From assembly GCA_048421225.1 (NCBI GenBank), contig DBFNRV010000020.1, positions 1 through 37,914 of the forward strand: a stretch of DNA of 37,914 nucleotides, read 5' to 3'. Shown here piece after piece: positions 24,686 to 33,512 of the stretch. This stretch comes from UMGS946 sp048421225 (GTDB lineage: Bacteria > Bacillota > Clostridia > Christensenellales > CAG-138). Every line of letters starts with the position of its first letter. The first letter of the stretch is position 1. The notes below the pieces were generated by a model. The model made no database searches, was not told the origin of the DNA, and saw only the letters and a list, made by a program, of their open reading frames with translations. The position numbers and the translations under genes are program-made.

Positions 24686-25006
24686 AGGGCAGCATCACCA
24701 TAGGGCTTAACGCCAAAGCCGCGCTGCATGCCAGGCTTCCTTCTCATGGGAAGACGCCGGCCATGCCGGCGGGAGCATTCAGCGCCGCGGGCTTGAATAG
24801 AGATGGGCACGAATTAAGCCCTAAGCGTATCCCGCCACCTAGTAAGCGCTATCCGGCGCTTATCGTGCGCTTGCGCAATTCGTCCTAATACTTTCAGCGG
24901 CTAGTATATGGTAAAGAATCGAATTAAAACATTGAACCGGCCCGACAGCCGGACTTTCTAATACAATTAAGGCCGCCAATCCTAAATACTGTCGCGTCGC
25001 ATTAGC
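24686..25006. other. Gene-poor stretch between the IS remnant and trkH
   Basis: This 321-base stretch shows no supported gene. It holds a small perfect hairpin, CGCCGGC-CAT-GCCGGCG at 24755-24771, and a weak CCGGC stem near 24937-24952 that could be a poor terminator for trkH on the minus strand. Confidence 0.4.
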
Positions 25007-26359
25007 TTAGCCTACCATTATGCTGCCCTCGGGGTATCTAAGCGTTGAATCGTCGGATTTGCCGCTAAGCGACAGCACCAGGGTAAGCGGGCCGACCCTG
25101 CCCGCGAACATGAACAGGCAAAGCACCACCCTTGTCACCGCGGTAGCCTCCGCCGTTACGCCCGAGCTTACGCCCACCGTGCCCACCGCTGAAGCAAGCT
25201 CAAAGAACACGTCTATGAAGCTCGAGCCGCTTCCTATCTGCGAAAACGATACTATCATGCTGGCCGATATCATCATCAGAATACCCACTATGAATATACA
25301 AAGCGATCTTTGTACCAGCGACGGCGAAATTCTGCGCCTGAATACGTTTACATCCGAATGTCCCCTTAAAAACGACCTGAGGGTAAGCGCCAGCAGCGCC
25401 ACGGTAGTGACCTTGATGCCTCCGGCCGTTCCGGCCGGCGCGCCGCCGATAAACATCAGAACCGACGAAAGCAGTTTTGACGAATCCGTCAGAGCCGCCT
25501 GATCCACCGTATTGAACCCCGCGGTCCTGCATGTTACGGACTGAAACAGAGCGGCCAGCGCCTTTTCTCCAACGCTCATGCCATGCATGGTGCCGGTATT
25601 ATCGTATTCAAATGCAAAGAAAAACAATGTTCCAGTGGACAGCAGCACAAGCGTGGTAAACAGTACGAGCTTGGTATGAAGCGACAGATGCCGCGTGCGC
25701 CTGAACGCGCCGAGGTCCATAATTACGGCAAAGCCCAGGCCCCCGATAATGATAAGGCCAATCAGGGTGAGGTTAACCAAAAGATCGCCATGGAGGGCGG
25801 TAAACGAGCTGTACTCGCCCGTTACCCTCCCCATCAGGTCAAAGCCGGCGTTGCAGAAGGCCGATATGCTGTGAAAGATAGAATACCATATCCCTTTTAG
25901 CCATCCAAGCATTGGAATAAAGCGTATGGAAAGCAGGGCGGCCCCGACAAGCTCACAGCCAAAGGTGATGATTGCCGCGTTGCGCCCCAGGCGTACTATT
26001 CCCGAAAGCTTGTTTTCGCCCAGGGATTCGGCTATGGTAAGCCTTTCTTTAAGTGATATGCGCTTTCTTATCGACAAAAACAGCAGCGTGGCCATTGTCA
26101 TGAATCCAAGGCCGCCGCACTGAATAAGCATGATTATGACGACCTGGCCGAACATTGAGAATGTTGCGGCCGTGTCCGTAACTATCAAGCCGGTTATGCA
26201 CGACGCGGACGTAGCTGTAAACCAGGCGTCAAAAACGCCGATTGAGGTCCTGTCAACCGTGGCGATTGGCAGGGAAAGCAGCACCGTACCGACTAAAATT
26301 AGCCCCAAAAAGCCCAGTGGCAGTATTGCAACGGGACGAATCCCCTTTTTTGTTCGCAA
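25007..26359 (-). CDS. trkH: TrkH/KtrB-family potassium uptake protein
   Basis: The 450-aa membrane protein forms the potassium-conducting subunit of Trk/Ktr systems, with the family's four repeated membrane-pore-membrane units. Pore motifs are visible as TSASCITGL (about 50), ISAFCNAGFDL (about 165), SVTCRTAGFN (about 285) and a final FELASAVGTVGVSSG (about 385). The start is TTG at 26359, nine bases after GGAGG. The regulatory RCK subunit (TrkA/KtrA) is not in the window and must be encoded elsewhere. The gene is divergent from the phosphoglucomutase gene. A TATAAT box at 26401-26406 (minus strand) may be its -10. Confidence 0.93.
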   Translation of the reverse strand: MRTKKGIRPVAILPLGFLGLILVGTVLLSLPIATVDRTSIGVFDAWFTATSASCITGLIVTDTAATFSMFGQVVIIMLIQCGGLGFMTMATLLFLSIRKRISLKERLTIAESLGENKLSGIVRLGRNAAIITFGCELVGAALLSIRFIPMLGWLKGIWYSIFHSISAFCNAGFDLMGRVTGEYSSFTALHGDLLVNLTLIGLIIIGGLGFAVIMDLGAFRRTRHLSLHTKLVLFTTLVLLSTGTLFFFAFEYDNTGTMHGMSVGEKALAALFQSVTCRTAGFNTVDQAALTDSSKLLSSVLMFIGGAPAGTAGGIKVTTVALLALTLRSFLRGHSDVNVFRRRISPSLVQRSLCIFIVGILMMISASMIVSFSQIGSGSSFIDVFFELASAVGTVGVSSGVTAEATAVTRVVLCLFMFAGRVGPLTLVLSLSGKSDDSTLRYPEGSIMVG

Positions 26360-26435
26360 GGCGACGATCCTCCAACCAAAATTACCGCATTATCTGATGC
26401 ATTATACTTCAACATCAGCAAAAAAACTAGTACTC

Positions 26436-26461
26436 ATATTCGAATATCTGTACAGTATAAT
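26436..26461 (+). promoter_or_regulatory. Probable promoter with palindrome, upstream of the phosphoglucomutase gene
   Basis: TATAAT at 26456-26461 is a good -10 box. The -35 region is occupied by a perfect palindrome ATATTCGAATAT (26436-26447) instead of a normal -35 box, which suggests an operator. The predicted leader to the ATG is about 120 bases. Confidence 0.4.
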
Positions 26462-26589
26462 GCTGGAAGGGTATACTAAGTGCAGGCAATCTTAATTACA
26501 GGGTAAAAAACCAGTATGGAAACGCCGTATGGTATCCGTCGGAGCTGATACGGTACTTAATATGAATAATAACGGAGGTACAGAAAACG

Positions 26590-28299
26590 ATGTATAAAGA
26601 CGGTTACGACGAATGGCTTTCATCCCTTCCCGAAGGCAGCTCGCTAAGAAAGGAACTCGAGGATATCGAAGGGGACGAAGCGGCCATTGAGGAGAGGTTT
26701 TACAGGGAACTGGAGTTTGGCACGGCGGGCCTTCGCGGCATTTTGGGCGCGGGTACGAACCGGATGAACGAGTATGTCGTGCGGCGCGCTACGCGCGGGC
26801 TGGCCGCGTACCTCCTAGGCTTTGACGGCGCTAAAGAGCGCGGGGTGTGCATAGCCTACGATTCCCGAAGGTTTTCTAAAGAGTTCGCGTGGGAAAGCGC
26901 GAGGACGCTTTCTCAATACGGCATACGCGTATATATATTCGACACCCTGCATACGGTCCCCCAGCTGTCGTTTACGCTGAGGGAGCTTAAATGCATGGCC
27001 GGAATAATGATCACGGCAAGCCATAATCCCCCCCAGTACAACGGCTACAAGGTATACTGGGAAACCGGCGGCCAGATGGGGCCAAAGCAGGCCGAGGAGG
27101 TAACGCTGAAAATAGATGGGTTTGGATACTTCGACGCTCCCTGCCAATATGACGAAACGCTGATAACGTCTATCGGCGAGGATGAGGATGAAGCCTACTA
27201 CGCTAAAACGCGGACCCTGCTCATGCGCCCCGAGCTTTTGAAGGATAAGGGCGACTCCATCAGGGTGGTATATACGCCGCTGCATGGCGCGGGCTACGTT
27301 CCGGTGACGGGACTTTTAAACAGGGTTGGCATCACTGGCTTAAGCGTTGTTGAACAGCAGCGGCTGCCCGACCCCGATTTTTCTACGGTGAAGGTGCCTA
27401 ACCCCGAGGACAGGAGCGCGTTCGACCTGGCGTTTAAGCTAGCCGACCGAGTAGGCGCCGACGTTATCCTGGCGACCGACCCCGATTCCGACCGGCTTGG
27501 AGTGGCCGTGCCTACGGACGACGGATATGTCCTGCTTACCGGCAACCGTATAGGCTGCATTCTTATAAACTATATTCTGTCGTCGCTAAGTGGGATGGGA
27601 AAACTTCCTAAAAACGCGCTAGTTGTTAAATCCATCGTAAGCACCGGCCTGGCCGACGCGATATGCGGCCGCTACGGCGCGGCCATTAAGTCCGTGCCGA
27701 CCGGCTTTAGATTCATATCCGAGATAATAGACGAATGCGACAAAACGGGCGAATATGACTTCCTGTTCGGTTTTGAGGAGAGCTACGGGTTCCTGGCCGG
27801 AGGGTTTGCGCGGGATAAGGACGCCATATGCGCGGCAATGCTCATCTCAGAAGCCTGTGTGTATTACCACGACCAGGGGAAAACGCTGTACGACGTGCTC
27901 GAGGATATCTTCAACGAATACGGCTTTTACGAGGAGACGGTAAAGTCCTACACCTGGGACGGCAAGGCGGGCATGGAACGTATCTCAAGGGTGATGGGCA
28001 TGCTCAGGGATAATCCGCCCCATTCCGTGGCTTCGGCGCGGGTGCTGTCGACCGATGATTTCGAAAGCCTTATAAGCACCGACTTTATATCGGGCGAAAC
28101 GTGCAAGATCGATATGCGGCGCATGAACATGATAAGGCTCAACCTGGATGGCGGCGCCTGGATATGCGTAAGGCCTTCGGGAACCGAACCTAAGCTTAAG
28201 ATCTATATCGGCACCTGCGCCAAAAATATGGCCGATGCCGTAACGTTTGGCAGGGCGCTTATGGACTCTATGGATTTGCTGATATCCACATGCGAATAA
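26590..28299 (+). CDS. pgcA: Alpha-phosphoglucomutase / phosphomannomutase
   Basis: The 569-aa enzyme interconverts glucose 1-phosphate and glucose 6-phosphate (or the mannose equivalents), linking glycolysis to cell-wall and glycogen sugar synthesis. Key motifs are all present: the phosphoserine loop TASHNPPQYNGYK (S144), the metal loop TDPDSDRLG near 298, the sugar-binding GFEESYGFL near 397, and the phosphate-binding RPSGTEPKLKIY near the C-terminus. Length is normal for the PgcA-type group. GGAGG lies upstream of the ATG. The 3' end is followed by repeat C and then repeat B on the same strand. Confidence 0.95.
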   Translation: MYKDGYDEWLSSLPEGSSLRKELEDIEGDEAAIEERFYRELEFGTAGLRGILGAGTNRMNEYVVRRATRGLAAYLLGFDGAKERGVCIAYDSRRFSKEFAWESARTLSQYGIRVYIFDTLHTVPQLSFTLRELKCMAGIMITASHNPPQYNGYKVYWETGGQMGPKQAEEVTLKIDGFGYFDAPCQYDETLITSIGEDEDEAYYAKTRTLLMRPELLKDKGDSIRVVYTPLHGAGYVPVTGLLNRVGITGLSVVEQQRLPDPDFSTVKVPNPEDRSAFDLAFKLADRVGADVILATDPDSDRLGVAVPTDDGYVLLTGNRIGCILINYILSSLSGMGKLPKNALVVKSIVSTGLADAICGRYGAAIKSVPTGFRFISEIIDECDKTGEYDFLFGFEESYGFLAGGFARDKDAICAAMLISEACVYYHDQGKTLYDVLEDIFNEYGFYEETVKSYTWDGKAGMERISRVMGMLRDNPPHSVASARVLSTDDFESLISTDFISGETCKIDMRRMNMIRLNLDGGAWICVRPSGTEPKLKIYIGTCAKNMADAVTFGRALMDSMDLLISTCE

Positions 28300-28324
28300 A
28301 AATAGAAGGTTATTTTAACAAGTC

Positions 28325-28431
28325 TAACCCGCAAAACACGGCCTTCGGCTGCAAGCAGCTATCAGGCTGGATACATGGGGCTCTGCCCCAACCCCCGCCA
28401 AAGGGGACTTTTTGTAAAAAGTCCCCTTTGG
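28325..28431 (+). repeat. Chimeric repeat C and perfect hairpin after the phosphoglucomutase gene
   Basis: Bases 28325-28367 match 28568-28610 of copy B with one difference over 43 bases, covering the 5' half of the second long hairpin. The 3' half of that hairpin is missing, and the sequence instead continues into GGGGCTCTGCCCC (28377-28389) and a perfect 16-bp stem at 28398-28431 with a 2-base loop (AAAGGGGACTTTTT arm). The last hairpin ends in a purine-rich run and not in T, so it is only terminator-like. Hairpins of this look are common between genes in Clostridia, by my recollection. Confidence 0.75.
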
Positions 28432-28518
28432 AATCCCGAAAAACAGTGTATGGCTTTTATTATCTTGTGCTTTAACCGTTGATCTAGGACATTAAAAGAC
28501 TGCTGTACATGCCGCCTT

Positions 28519-28801
28519 TTATCGCCATAGGCGATTCGCATAGCGCTTGTTCAGCACTATGCGAGATTAACCCGCAAAACATGGCCTTCGGCTGCAAGCA
28601 GCTATCAGGCCATATTTTGCTCCCAAGGTATCAAAAACCACCGTACATGCCGCTGGTTTTTGATGGATTATACTTTTGGGTACGTCCAAACTTTATAGAT
28701 TGTAAAACTGGTGTGATGTTCCTAAGTTAATATTATTTCCTGTGCATTTTTTGGAGTTCTTAGAACCTTTTTTGCAAAAAAGGTTCTAAGCCGCCGGAGG
28801 C
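28519..28801 (+). repeat. Structured repeat element, copy B
   Basis: On the plus strand the modules are: CGCC-ATA-GGCG hairpin (28522-28534), a 12-5-12 hairpin (28536-28564, TCGCATAGCGCT arm), a long two-part hairpin (28576-28618), a 12-7-12 hairpin (28632-28662), an AT-rich spacer, and a 55-base block (28747-28801) identical to 1941-1995 in copy A, including a perfect 32-base palindrome (28759-28790). Loop sequences (TGTTC, CAAG) and stem lengths match copy A while stem bases differ in pairs. There is a single unit here against three tandem units in A. It lies downstream of the phosphoglucomutase gene in the sense direction. No coding region is supported between 28300 and 28910. Confidence 0.82.
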
Positions 28802-28910
28802 ATCTTGGGCGGCGTGTACGGCCAAAATCACACCTTATGAAAGGGAAACCGCTCCTGGCCAAAGAACGTTTGAAACGCCCGCAGTCCCGCGTTAATGCCT
28901 GTGCAAGGGC

Positions 28911-29441
28911 TTACGGATATAATATTGATTTTAGTCCGTCGCGCGAAAGAACCTTTGCAAACCGGTTGTTCCAAATCCGCTCCTCATAAAACGCTATGAG
29001 CCGCGCCGCTGAAAACGGGCCGTTGTCAAAGGTCGTGTGCGCCCCGTTTGGCACGTATACCATATAGCCCCGCTCAAACGCGGCCTTGCATGTGGCGTCA
29101 ACGCAGTATTCGGTCCGCAGGCCGGTAAGGATAATGTTTTTTATACCCTTATCCTGCAGATACCCGTGCAGGCCCGTGCCTAAAAACGCACTGTTGAAGC
29201 GTTTGTCAAATATGCGCTCCCCATCCTTGGGCGCAACCGCCTCATGGACCTCATGGCCAGTACAGCCCGCCGTGAAGCCCGCTTTACCCGAATCATGCCT
29301 TATATATATGATCTCAGCCCCGCTGCCTCTCGCGCTCTCAATAAGGTTGTGGATGTTTCCAACCGTCTCCATCGCGCGAAACGGTCCCGATTCTATCAGC
29401 GCCGTCTGAACGTCTACGACCAATAGAGCCGTATCCCCCAC
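28911..29441 (-). CDS. Isochorismatase-fold cysteine hydrolase
   Basis: The 176-aa protein matches the isochorismatase-like hydrolase family (nicotinamidase, isochorismatase, N-carbamoylsarcosine amidase). The catalytic triad is visible as D10 (LLVVDVQ), K80 (DKRFNSAF) and C113 (TEYCVDAT). I chose GTG 29441 because GGGAGGGGAG lies four bases upstream and the fold begins immediately; an ATG at 29522 would add 27 residues unlike the family. Substrate is unknown. It is followed upstream by the polyamine transporter operon, from which it is separated by a terminator-like hairpin. Confidence 0.9.
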   Translation of the reverse strand: MGDTALLVVDVQTALIESGPFRAMETVGNIHNLIESARGSGAEIIYIRHDSGKAGFTAGCTGHEVHEAVAPKDGERIFDKRFNSAFLGTGLHGYLQDKGIKNIILTGLRTEYCVDATCKAAFERGYMVYVPNGAHTTFDNGPFSAARLIAFYEERIWNNRFAKVLSRDGLKSILYP

Positions 29442-29537
29442 TGTTCTCCCCTCCCATGCATATATACGTCTCCCGCTGTCAGCCGGAGCTTTTAGGTTTG
29501 GCCCTACTAAACAGCGGCCCATTATATAAAACGGTCA

Positions 29538-29582
29538 AAAGGGCGGCTGTTAGTTTAATTTAACAGCGCGCCCTTTGTTTTT
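29538..29582. terminator. Terminator hairpin after the pot operon
   Basis: AAAGGGC-G-GCTGTTA and TAACAGC-GC-GCCCTTT form a long stem with a short AT loop. The minus-strand product is followed by TTTTGACCGTTTT and would end the potD transcript. The plus-strand product is followed by GTTTTTT, so it could work in both directions. Confidence 0.65.
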
Positions 29583-29591
29583 TAACCTCTC

Positions 29592-30656
29592 CTATTTCTT
29601 GGGGTCATAGGAGGTTACCTGAATCCAGGCGTCGTTAAAAACCGTTACAAAATCGCCCAGATCGTGGAACACGTCGCAGCGGTCGATTACGTCCTGAGGC
29701 GGGTTATAGGTCTCGTCCTCGGTCCACTCCGCGTCCATAAGCTCCAGCGCGGCCTTAACCGGCGTGCTGTAGCCTATGTATTCCGTATTCTGTTTTGCAA
29801 CGTCCGCCTGGCACAGGAAGTTTATGAACTTCTCGGCCTCTTCGGCATGCTTTGACGTTTTGGGAATTATTATGTTGTCAAACCAGAGGTTGCTTCCCTC
29901 TTTGGGCACCGCGTAGGCGAGATCCTCGTTTTCAAGCATGCACGCCATCGCGTCGCCCGAGTATACCACGGCGAGCGCGCCGCCGTTATTGATCATGGTT
30001 CCCTTTATGGTGTCGCCAAGGTAGGCCCTAACCAGCGATTTCTGCTCCATCAGGGCGTTTTTTGCGGCCTCTATATGCGCCTCGTCGCGCGTATTTATGT
30101 CGTATCCCAGCTTTAACAGGGCCACGCCGATTGAATCGCGCATGCTGTCATACATAAGGATCTGTCCGGAATACTTCTCATCCCAGAGTATGTCCCAGCT
30201 GTCCACCGGATCGTCCACCATTTTGGTGTTGTAAAGAATGCCCACCGTGCCCCACATATACGGAACCGAGTATTTGTTGTCCGGATCAAAGGACAGGTCC
30301 ATAAACCGCTCGTCGATGTTCTTTATATTTGGTATGTTATCCATGTTGAGCTCGTGGAGCATGTTGTTGGCTATGAGCTTCTCAATGATGTAATCCGACG
30401 GGAAGCACAGGTCGTATATGCAGTCGGGCGACTCAAGCTGTACGATCATCTCTTCGTTGCTTGCCATGAACGTATAGTTGATGTCTATGCCCGTCTCCTC
30501 CTCAAAGCGCTTTATAAGCTCCTCGTCGATATAGTCTCCCCAGTTAAGGACATTAAGCGTGACCACATCGTTTGAACTGCACCCAGGCAGAATGACGGTA
30601 ACGGCAAGAATGAATACCATCGTCATTGCCATTAAAAGCGAAAATCCCTTTTTCAT
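29592..30656 (-). CDS. potD: Spermidine/putrescine ABC transporter, substrate-binding lipoprotein
   Basis: The 354-aa protein is a PotD-type extracellular binding protein. It has a lipoprotein signal peptide with lipobox LPGC (C26) and then the family's NVLNWGDYIDEELIKRFEEE near 35-55, followed by the two-lobed periplasmic-binding fold with VPYMWGTVGILYN near 128. In Gram-positive cells it would be anchored to the outer face of the membrane and pass polyamine to PotB/PotC. GAGG lies upstream of the ATG. It is the last gene of the operon, 60 bases after potC. Confidence 0.93.
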   Translation of the reverse strand: MKKGFSLLMAMTMVFILAVTVILPGCSSNDVVTLNVLNWGDYIDEELIKRFEEETGIDINYTFMASNEEMIVQLESPDCIYDLCFPSDYIIEKLIANNMLHELNMDNIPNIKNIDERFMDLSFDPDNKYSVPYMWGTVGILYNTKMVDDPVDSWDILWDEKYSGQILMYDSMRDSIGVALLKLGYDINTRDEAHIEAAKNALMEQKSLVRAYLGDTIKGTMINNGGALAVVYSGDAMACMLENEDLAYAVPKEGSNLWFDNIIIPKTSKHAEEAEKFINFLCQADVAKQNTEYIGYSTPVKAALELMDAEWTEDETYNPPQDVIDRCDVFHDLGDFVTVFNDAWIQVTSYDPKK

Positions 30657-30716
30657 CCCTCTAAAATCCTCCGTTTATGTATACTAGGTATATATTAACC
30701 CCTGCGGGGGGGTGTC

Positions 30717-31532
30717 TCAGCCCTTAAGCTTGGCCGCCTCCTTAGCGGCCCTTCGCTCCTCCCTGACGGATTTGAAGTTGACAATCAGCAAGAGCGTAAG
30801 CACAGCCACAAACATCAGCGTGGATAACGCGTTTATCTTGGGACTGATACCCTTTCTGGCCATGGAATAGATGTATATCGACAGGTTCTGCTGGCCCTGC
30901 TGGGCAAAGTAGCTTATTACGAAGTCGTCAAGGCTTAGCGTAAAGGCAAGTATGAACCCCGATACAATCCCCGGCATTATATCCGGAATTACCACCTTCC
31001 TAAGCGCTGAAAACGGCGTGCAGCCAAGGTCCAGCGCGGCCTCGTAGAGCATGTCGGAGCTTTGCCTGAGCTTTGGCATGACCGAGAATATAACATATGG
31101 GATATTGAACGTAATATGCGCTATACACAACCTCAGATAGCTGTTTTGCTGGCTTATTCCGATAAACGAGAACAGCATCATAAGGCTTATTCCCGTAACA
31201 AGATCCGGATTTATCATCGGAAGCTGGGACACGTTTTCAATTAACATGCGCCGGCCCTTTTTCATGGAGTGCATGCCTATGGCCGCAAACGTGCCTATTA
31301 TGGTGGCCGCCACAGCCGAGATTACCGCTACGCTCAGGGTCACCCCCAGCGCGTCCATGATGGTGGCGTCGTTTATAAGCTGCTCGTACCACTTTAGGGA
31401 AAAACCCGACCAGTTGCCCATGGTCTTTGACTCGTTAAACGAATAGACCATCAGCACGGCAATCGGCGCATAGAGGAAGACGAGCATTAATCCGAGGTAC
31501 GTCCCCTTGAAAAACGTTCTTAGTTTCTTCAC
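30717..31532 (-). CDS. potC: Spermidine/putrescine ABC transporter, permease PotC
   Basis: The 271-aa protein has about six membrane segments and the ABC permease EAA-like loop (EAALDLGCTPFSALRKVVIPDI, about residues 165-185 region). It pairs with PotB to form the membrane channel. The start codon is GTG at 31532, and it overlaps the potB stop as GTGA, preceded by a G-rich ribosome binding site, so it is translationally coupled. Confidence 0.93.
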   Translation of the reverse strand: MKKLRTFFKGTYLGLMLVFLYAPIAVLMVYSFNESKTMGNWSGFSLKWYEQLINDATIMDALGVTLSVAVISAVAATIIGTFAAIGMHSMKKGRRMLIENVSQLPMINPDLVTGISLMMLFSFIGISQQNSYLRLCIAHITFNIPYVIFSVMPKLRQSSDMLYEAALDLGCTPFSALRKVVIPDIMPGIVSGFILAFTLSLDDFVISYFAQQGQQNLSIYIYSMARKGISPKINALSTLMFVAVLTLLLIVNFKSVREERRAAKEAAKLKG

Positions 31533-32356
31533 CAGAGCTTACCCCCCTCTTCGCCCGTCCTGCGCTCGGCGTTTCGCATGATCAGCATGGATATTATTAC
31601 GAGTATCAGCAGGATAAACGACAGCGCCGAACCTATTCCCCATTCGTTTACCAACAGGAACTGGTTTTCTATAAGATCGCCGTAGAGCATATACATCCCG
31701 CCCCCGAGCAGCCTTGATATGGCGAATGTGGTTATAGCGGGTATAAACACCATCGTTATCCCCGAAATCACCCCTGGCATGGACAGCGGCAGTATTATGC
31801 GCGCAAACGTTGTAATGCCGTTGGCGCCAAGGTCGCTGGCCGCTTCAAGATGGGATTTGTCCAGCTTTATAAGCACGGTATATATCGGCAGTATCATGAA
31901 CGGCAAAAAGTTGTATATATTGCCCAGCAGTATCGCCGTTTCCGTAAACAGCAGCTGCTGGGGCGCAAGCCCGATCGAGGTAAGCAGGGCGTTGATGGCC
32001 CCGTCCATGTCCAAAAGCACCTGCCACGCATAGGTCCTTAGCAGAAAGTTCATCCACATGGGCAGGATAAAAAACATCGACACTATGGCGGCCCTTGACC
32101 GCTTCATATTGGAAAGTATGTACGCCACCGGATAGCCCAGCGCCAGGCAGACCAGCGTGGTTTCAAGCGCCATCACCACCGAGCGCCATAATACGGCCAT
32201 GTTCTGGCTTCTAAGGCCGCTTATAATGTTTGCCAGGGTAAACGCTCCCGTCTTGTCGGTAAGGGCGTAATATCCTATAAGCATCATCGGAGCCGCTATG
32301 AAGATTATCATCCAAACGATGTATGGATATGAGAAAACTGAACGTTTCAGCTTCAT
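31529..32356 (-). CDS. potB: Spermidine/putrescine ABC transporter, permease PotB
   Basis: The protein (275 aa) has about six membrane segments and the permease loop EAASDLGANGITTFARI near 188. ATG 32356 is chosen because GGAGGGCAGGA lies before it and the membrane-protein family starts at this point. An upstream ATG at 32425 overlaps the potA stop but has no properly spaced ribosome binding site and would add a basic 23-residue leader. Works with PotA, PotC and PotD to import polyamines. Confidence 0.92.
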   Translation of the reverse strand: MKLKRSVFSYPYIVWMIIFIAAPMMLIGYYALTDKTGAFTLANIISGLRSQNMAVLWRSVVMALETTLVCLALGYPVAYILSNMKRSRAAIVSMFFILPMWMNFLLRTYAWQVLLDMDGAINALLTSIGLAPQQLLFTETAILLGNIYNFLPFMILPIYTVLIKLDKSHLEAASDLGANGITTFARIILPLSMPGVISGITMVFIPAITTFAISRLLGGGMYMLYGDLIENQFLLVNEWGIGSALSFILLILVIISMLIMRNAERRTGEEGGKLW

Positions 32357-32421
32357 AAATATCCTGCCCTCCCCCTCTGTACGGCAAACGCCGGTACGTA
32401 ATAAATACTTTTTACACCGCG

Positions 32422-33495
32422 TCATTCCTGCGGGGAACTAGACTCCTCGGCCTCGGGTTCGGGATGCATTACATGGATGGCGTCCGGCGGTATCTCCACC
32501 CCGACCTCGGTACCCTGGGGCACAAAGTCCGTGGAGTGTATAAGCCATTCGAGGTCCCCGCACTGCACCCTGAATTCATAATGCACGCCCATGAACAGCA
32601 CGCTTTTGATTATGCCGGTTAGCTGGGAGCTGTCCTTATTCACTATATCGATATCCTCGGGCCTTACCACCACGTCCACATCCGTTTTCTTGCCAAAGCC
32701 GGCGTCAACGCAGGCAAACTCGTGCCCTTCAAAGCTGACCCTGTAGTCGTCCTCCATGACGGCGCTTAGAATATTGCTTTCACCTATGAAGTCCGCGACA
32801 AAGCGGTTCTTGGGTTCGTTGTATATGTCGGCCGGCTGGCCGATCTGCTGAATAACGCCGCGGTTCATGACAGCTATGGTGTCGCTCATAGTAAGCGCCT
32901 CCTCCTGGTCATGGGTGACGTATACGAATGTTATCTTCAGCCGCTGCTGCATGCGCTTAAGCTCGACCTGCATCTCCTTCCTGAGCTTTAGGTCCAGCGC
33001 GCCAAGGGGTTCGTCCAGCAGCAGCACCTCCGGCTCGTTTACCAGGGCGCGCGCAATGGCCACGCGCTGCTGCTGCCCGCCGGAAAGCTGCTCTATATAC
33101 CTTTTTCCATAGCCCGCCAGGTTGACAAGGTCAAGCATGGCGTTGACCTTCAGCTCTATATCCTTTTTGGCAAGCTTTTTTATCTTCAGTCCGAACGCTA
33201 TATTATCAAACACGTTTAAATGGGGAAACAGCGCATATTTTTGAAACACGGTGTTTACCTTCCTCTTATGGGGAGGGATACCCACCATGTCCTTTCCATA
33301 CATCAGGAGCTTTCCTTCCGTAGGCATGGTGAAGCCGGCGATTATTCTAAGCATCGTGGTCTTGCCGCAGCCGGAAGGCCCCAGCAGCGTTAAAAACTCG
33401 CCGTCGCGGATATAAAGGGATACGTCGTTAAGCGCAGGCTCGCCATCGTACAGCTTTGTTACGTTTTTAAGCTCGATCAGGCGCGTGTTTTCCAT
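32422..33495 (-). CDS. potA: Spermidine/putrescine ABC transporter, ATPase PotA
   Basis: The 357-aa protein drives import by ATP hydrolysis. Visible motifs: Walker A GPSGCGKTT near 45, Q-loop VFQKYALFP, signature LSGGQQQRVAIARAL near 140, Walker B VLLLDEPLGALD near 162, H-loop VTHDQEEAL near 198, and a C-terminal TOBE domain. ATG 33495 is chosen because GGGGAGG lies six bases upstream; an ATG at 33540 would overlap the regulator gene. The operon order regulator-potA-potB-potC-potD is typical for Bacillota. Confidence 0.95.
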   Translation of the reverse strand: MENTRLIELKNVTKLYDGEPALNDVSLYIRDGEFLTLLGPSGCGKTTMLRIIAGFTMPTEGKLLMYGKDMVGIPPHKRKVNTVFQKYALFPHLNVFDNIAFGLKIKKLAKKDIELKVNAMLDLVNLAGYGKRYIEQLSGGQQQRVAIARALVNEPEVLLLDEPLGALDLKLRKEMQVELKRMQQRLKITFVYVTHDQEEALTMSDTIAVMNRGVIQQIGQPADIYNEPKNRFVADFIGESNILSAVMEDDYRVSFEGHEFACVDAGFGKKTDVDVVVRPEDIDIVNKDSSQLTGIIKSVLFMGVHYEFRVQCGDLEWLIHSTDFVPQGTEVGVEIPPDAIHVMHPEPEAEESSSPQE

Positions 33496-33512
33496 TGAAA
33501 TCCTCCCCGTAC

